Part shown: positions 62,676 through 64,000 of the stretch, piece after piece
Numbering within the stretch: position 1 is the stretch's first letter
Layout: the number at the start of each line of letters is the position of its first letter
From: Caldilineaceae bacterium
GTDB taxonomy: Bacteria; Chloroflexota; Anaerolineae; Caldilineales; Caldilineaceae
Direction of reading: 5' to 3'
DNA length: 64,000 bases
NCBI GenBank assembly: GCA_958295845.1
Contig: OY282376.1
Coordinates: 881,022 to 945,021 of the forward strand
Made by a program: the position numbers and the translations under genes
Notes under the pieces: generated by a model
Told to the model about the DNA's origin: nothing
The model's input: only the letters and a program-made list of their open reading frames with translations
The model's database searches: none

Positions 62676-63368
62676 TTACGGCCCGGGTCGCCTCCGCAAC
62701 CGTAACATCCGGTTGCCGCCCCGCTGAAACTCATAAGGGACCTCTTCTATTCTAGCCTGAAAGTCCCGTGCTGTGAAAGCGTCCAAAACGCCCTCGACGT
62801 GAGGCGATGGCGCCCCCCCAACCTGCAACAGGGGAAAAGCCCGCGCCTCCGGGGCCACCCGCAGCATCTCCTCCAGTGCCCGTACATGGAACGCCAGGTC
62901 AAACGCCTCACTGTACAGAAACAGAAAATGCGACGAAAGCGCCAGGTCAAAACTGTTGTCTTCAAACGGAAGGTCGGGCAAAGAAGCGTCCAGATAACGT
63001 CCCTCACGTAAACCCAGCGCAAAGTCGTCCAGGAACTTGCGCATAGCCCACATCCGTCGTTCACCCAATGCCGGCAACGACGGCACATAGGTCCAGACAA
63101 AGTCGTCCATGTTGCGCGCAAGCTGTTCAACGATTATGTCGTAAGTCTCTTCGACGCGCTTCTCAATCGCCTCCCCCGAAAACCCATACAGCGGATCAAC
63201 CGAAACAACCGAGTACCCCTGCGCCGACATCTCCGCATTAAAACTGGCCGGCCCGTCCCCGCACCCTATAATCCGACCGCGCAGGTCCCGCTCCCCCAGG
63301 TCGAACATCCCACAGTATTCCGCCATCGTCCTGCCCCAAGGCACAACACCGTCAATAGTGAAGGGCAT
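62676..63368 (-). CDS. Class I SAM-dependent methyltransferase-like protein
   Basis: About 230 residues. The Rossmann-type SAM-binding motif is RIIGCGDGPASFNAEMSAQG, followed by VVSVDPLYGF. The acidic post-motif and a substrate-contact segment LPDLPFEDNSFDLALSSHFL are present, as is LREGRYLDASLPDLPF. The middle segment YVPSLPALGERRMWAMRKFL is a conserved feature of a widespread uncharacterised group. The substrate is unknown. The start is fixed at MPFTIDGVV by GGAGG eight nt upstream; the open frame reaches 30 codons further. The cupin gene lies 38 nt downstream. Confidence 0.85.
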   Translation of the reverse strand: MPFTIDGVVPWGRTMAEYCGMFDLGERDLRGRIIGCGDGPASFNAEMSAQGYSVVSVDPLYGFSGEAIEKRVEETYDIIVEQLARNMDDFVWTYVPSLPALGERRMWAMRKFLDDFALGLREGRYLDASLPDLPFEDNSFDLALSSHFLFLYSEAFDLAFHVRALEEMLRVAPEARAFPLLQVGGAPSPHVEGVLDAFTARDFQARIEEVPYEFQRGGNRMLRLRRRPGP

Positions 63369-63742
63369 CTCTACGCCTCCGTGTCTCCTGGTTGCAGAGC
63401 AGTTCCGTCTACTGGCGCCAGTTTCATTACCGACTCCTGGATCGAGGGTCACCACCATCCGAGCACGTATCGCATAACCCCGAATGATGGCAAAATATGA
63501 GGCTATTCAGGAGTAATGTGGGTTGGTCCGGATTGGCACTCCATATGCCAACGAAAGAACAGGAGTTGCTCGATCGCGATTCTGCCTCAGACTAAATCTC
63601 TCCTCAAGTCCAGGCCGCCCCTCTTCTGAATAAGAACACAATTCGTTACATTTCGACAGTCTGTTCGCCCTCCCTTGAGAGCGCACAACAGCTATGGCAC
63701 AATAGCTATCGATTCCGAATCCCAAGAAAGCGAGAGCGGCCC
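63369..63742. other. Gap before the DUF402 gene
   Basis: No gene; contains the plus-strand promoter at 63675-63703 and otherwise mixed, moderately AT-rich sequence. Confidence 0.45.
63675..63703 (+). promoter_or_regulatory. Promoter of the DUF402 gene
   Basis: TTGAGA (63675-63680), 17-nt spacer, extended -10 TGG-CACAAT (63695-63703). Confidence 0.5.
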
Positions 63743-64000
63743 TTGACCTCTGCGGACACGAGTACAATTCGCTGGTCTCCCGGCGATCATGTCCTGCTGC
63801 GCCAACTCTGGACAAGCGAAGTCTGGGCCGCAATCCCCGCTACCATTGTCGAAGACAGCAGCGACCTCGTATCCCTCTACATCGCCCCCGGCGCCATCTT
63901 CGCCGGACCAGATTGCTCCCGCGATGAGCATCTGCACGTCGCAGCAGGCCGCGTGTGGGATCTCAAACTTTATGAATGGACCGGCCAACACCACCTCTGG
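63743..64000 (+). CDS. DUF402-domain protein (3' end outside the window)
   Basis: 86 codons are visible with no stop before the window end. The frame starts at TTG and reads IRWSPGDHVLLRQLWTSEVW, AAIPATIVEDSSDLVSLYIA, PGAIFAGPDCSRDEHLHVAA. The combination of a basic substrate-binding start, the W(A)A.P..VVED motif and valyl-YI.PG is typical of DUF402/FomD-like phosphatases, which act on nucleoside di- or triphosphates in related groups. Metal-binding residues expected near the C-terminus lie beyond the window. Confidence 0.65.
   Translation, partial: MTSADTSTIRWSPGDHVLLRQLWTSEVWAAIPATIVEDSSDLVSLYIAPGAIFAGPDCSRDEHLHVAAGRVWDLKLYEWTGQHHLW

Overview
This is a GC-rich, gene-dense bacterial stretch of 64 kb with short intergenic gaps. 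It carries about 50 protein genes, two tRNA genes, and no rRNA, CRISPR array, prophage or insertion sequence that I can recognise. Three things suggest an uncultured Chloroflexota bacterium near Anaerolineae/Caldilineae: many sugar ABC transporters and TIM-barrel sugar isomerases, an EF-P with an arginine tip in an ARGGA loop, and repeat-rich gaps of the type GTAGGGGCAGGC...GCCTGCCC. That placement is inference; no marker gene was searched.

Bases 1-16,000 (mostly minus strand) hold a carbohydrate operon: cyclase-family hydrolase, sugar-binding lipoprotein, two sugar permeases, a giant FtsX-like permease, two sugar isomerase/epimerases, a Gfo/Idh oxidoreductase and an SDR. Next come a MazEF toxin-antitoxin pair, a LOG/HEAT gene pair and a sulfatase. 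Bases 16,100-24,240 (plus strand) add a rhamnogalacturonan-lyase-like protein, a GH43-like beta-propeller, a glutaredoxin-thioredoxin reductase fusion, a PhyH dioxygenase and a GH4 glycosidase, interrupted by a RelE/Xre module whose toxin carries an in-frame stop. Together these genes look like a locus for taking up and degrading sulfated or uronic-acid-containing glycans.

Bases 24,300-37,300 hold a second giant FtsX-like permease, an NfeD/SPFH membrane pair, a DUF4870 protein, fmt, tRNA-Pro(GGG), an FN3/LRR surface protein and a copper cluster (His-rich protein, CopC, CopC-CopD). Bases 37,600-49,000 hold clpB, a fatty acid desaturase, a two-gene nucleotide-sugar unit (a GalU-like protein with an altered nucleotide loop plus a 1157-residue GHMP-kinase/UDP-sugar pyrophosphorylase fusion), osmC, another isomerase and an Ldh-type dehydrogenase.

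Bases 49,000-64,000 are mostly housekeeping: a glycosyltransferase, acpS, pyrG with a long structured leader containing its own promoter and intrinsic terminator, yebC, ruvC, ruvA, efp and tRNA-Thr(CGT). A BMP-type nucleoside/sugar ABC transporter operon, a cupin, a methyltransferase and a DUF402 gene cut by the window edge follow. The most interesting items are the kinase/pyrophosphorylase pair, the pyrG leader RNA, the paired giant permeases without ATPases, the broken RelE gene, and dispersed repeat families, one of which seems to form part of the CopC signal peptide.
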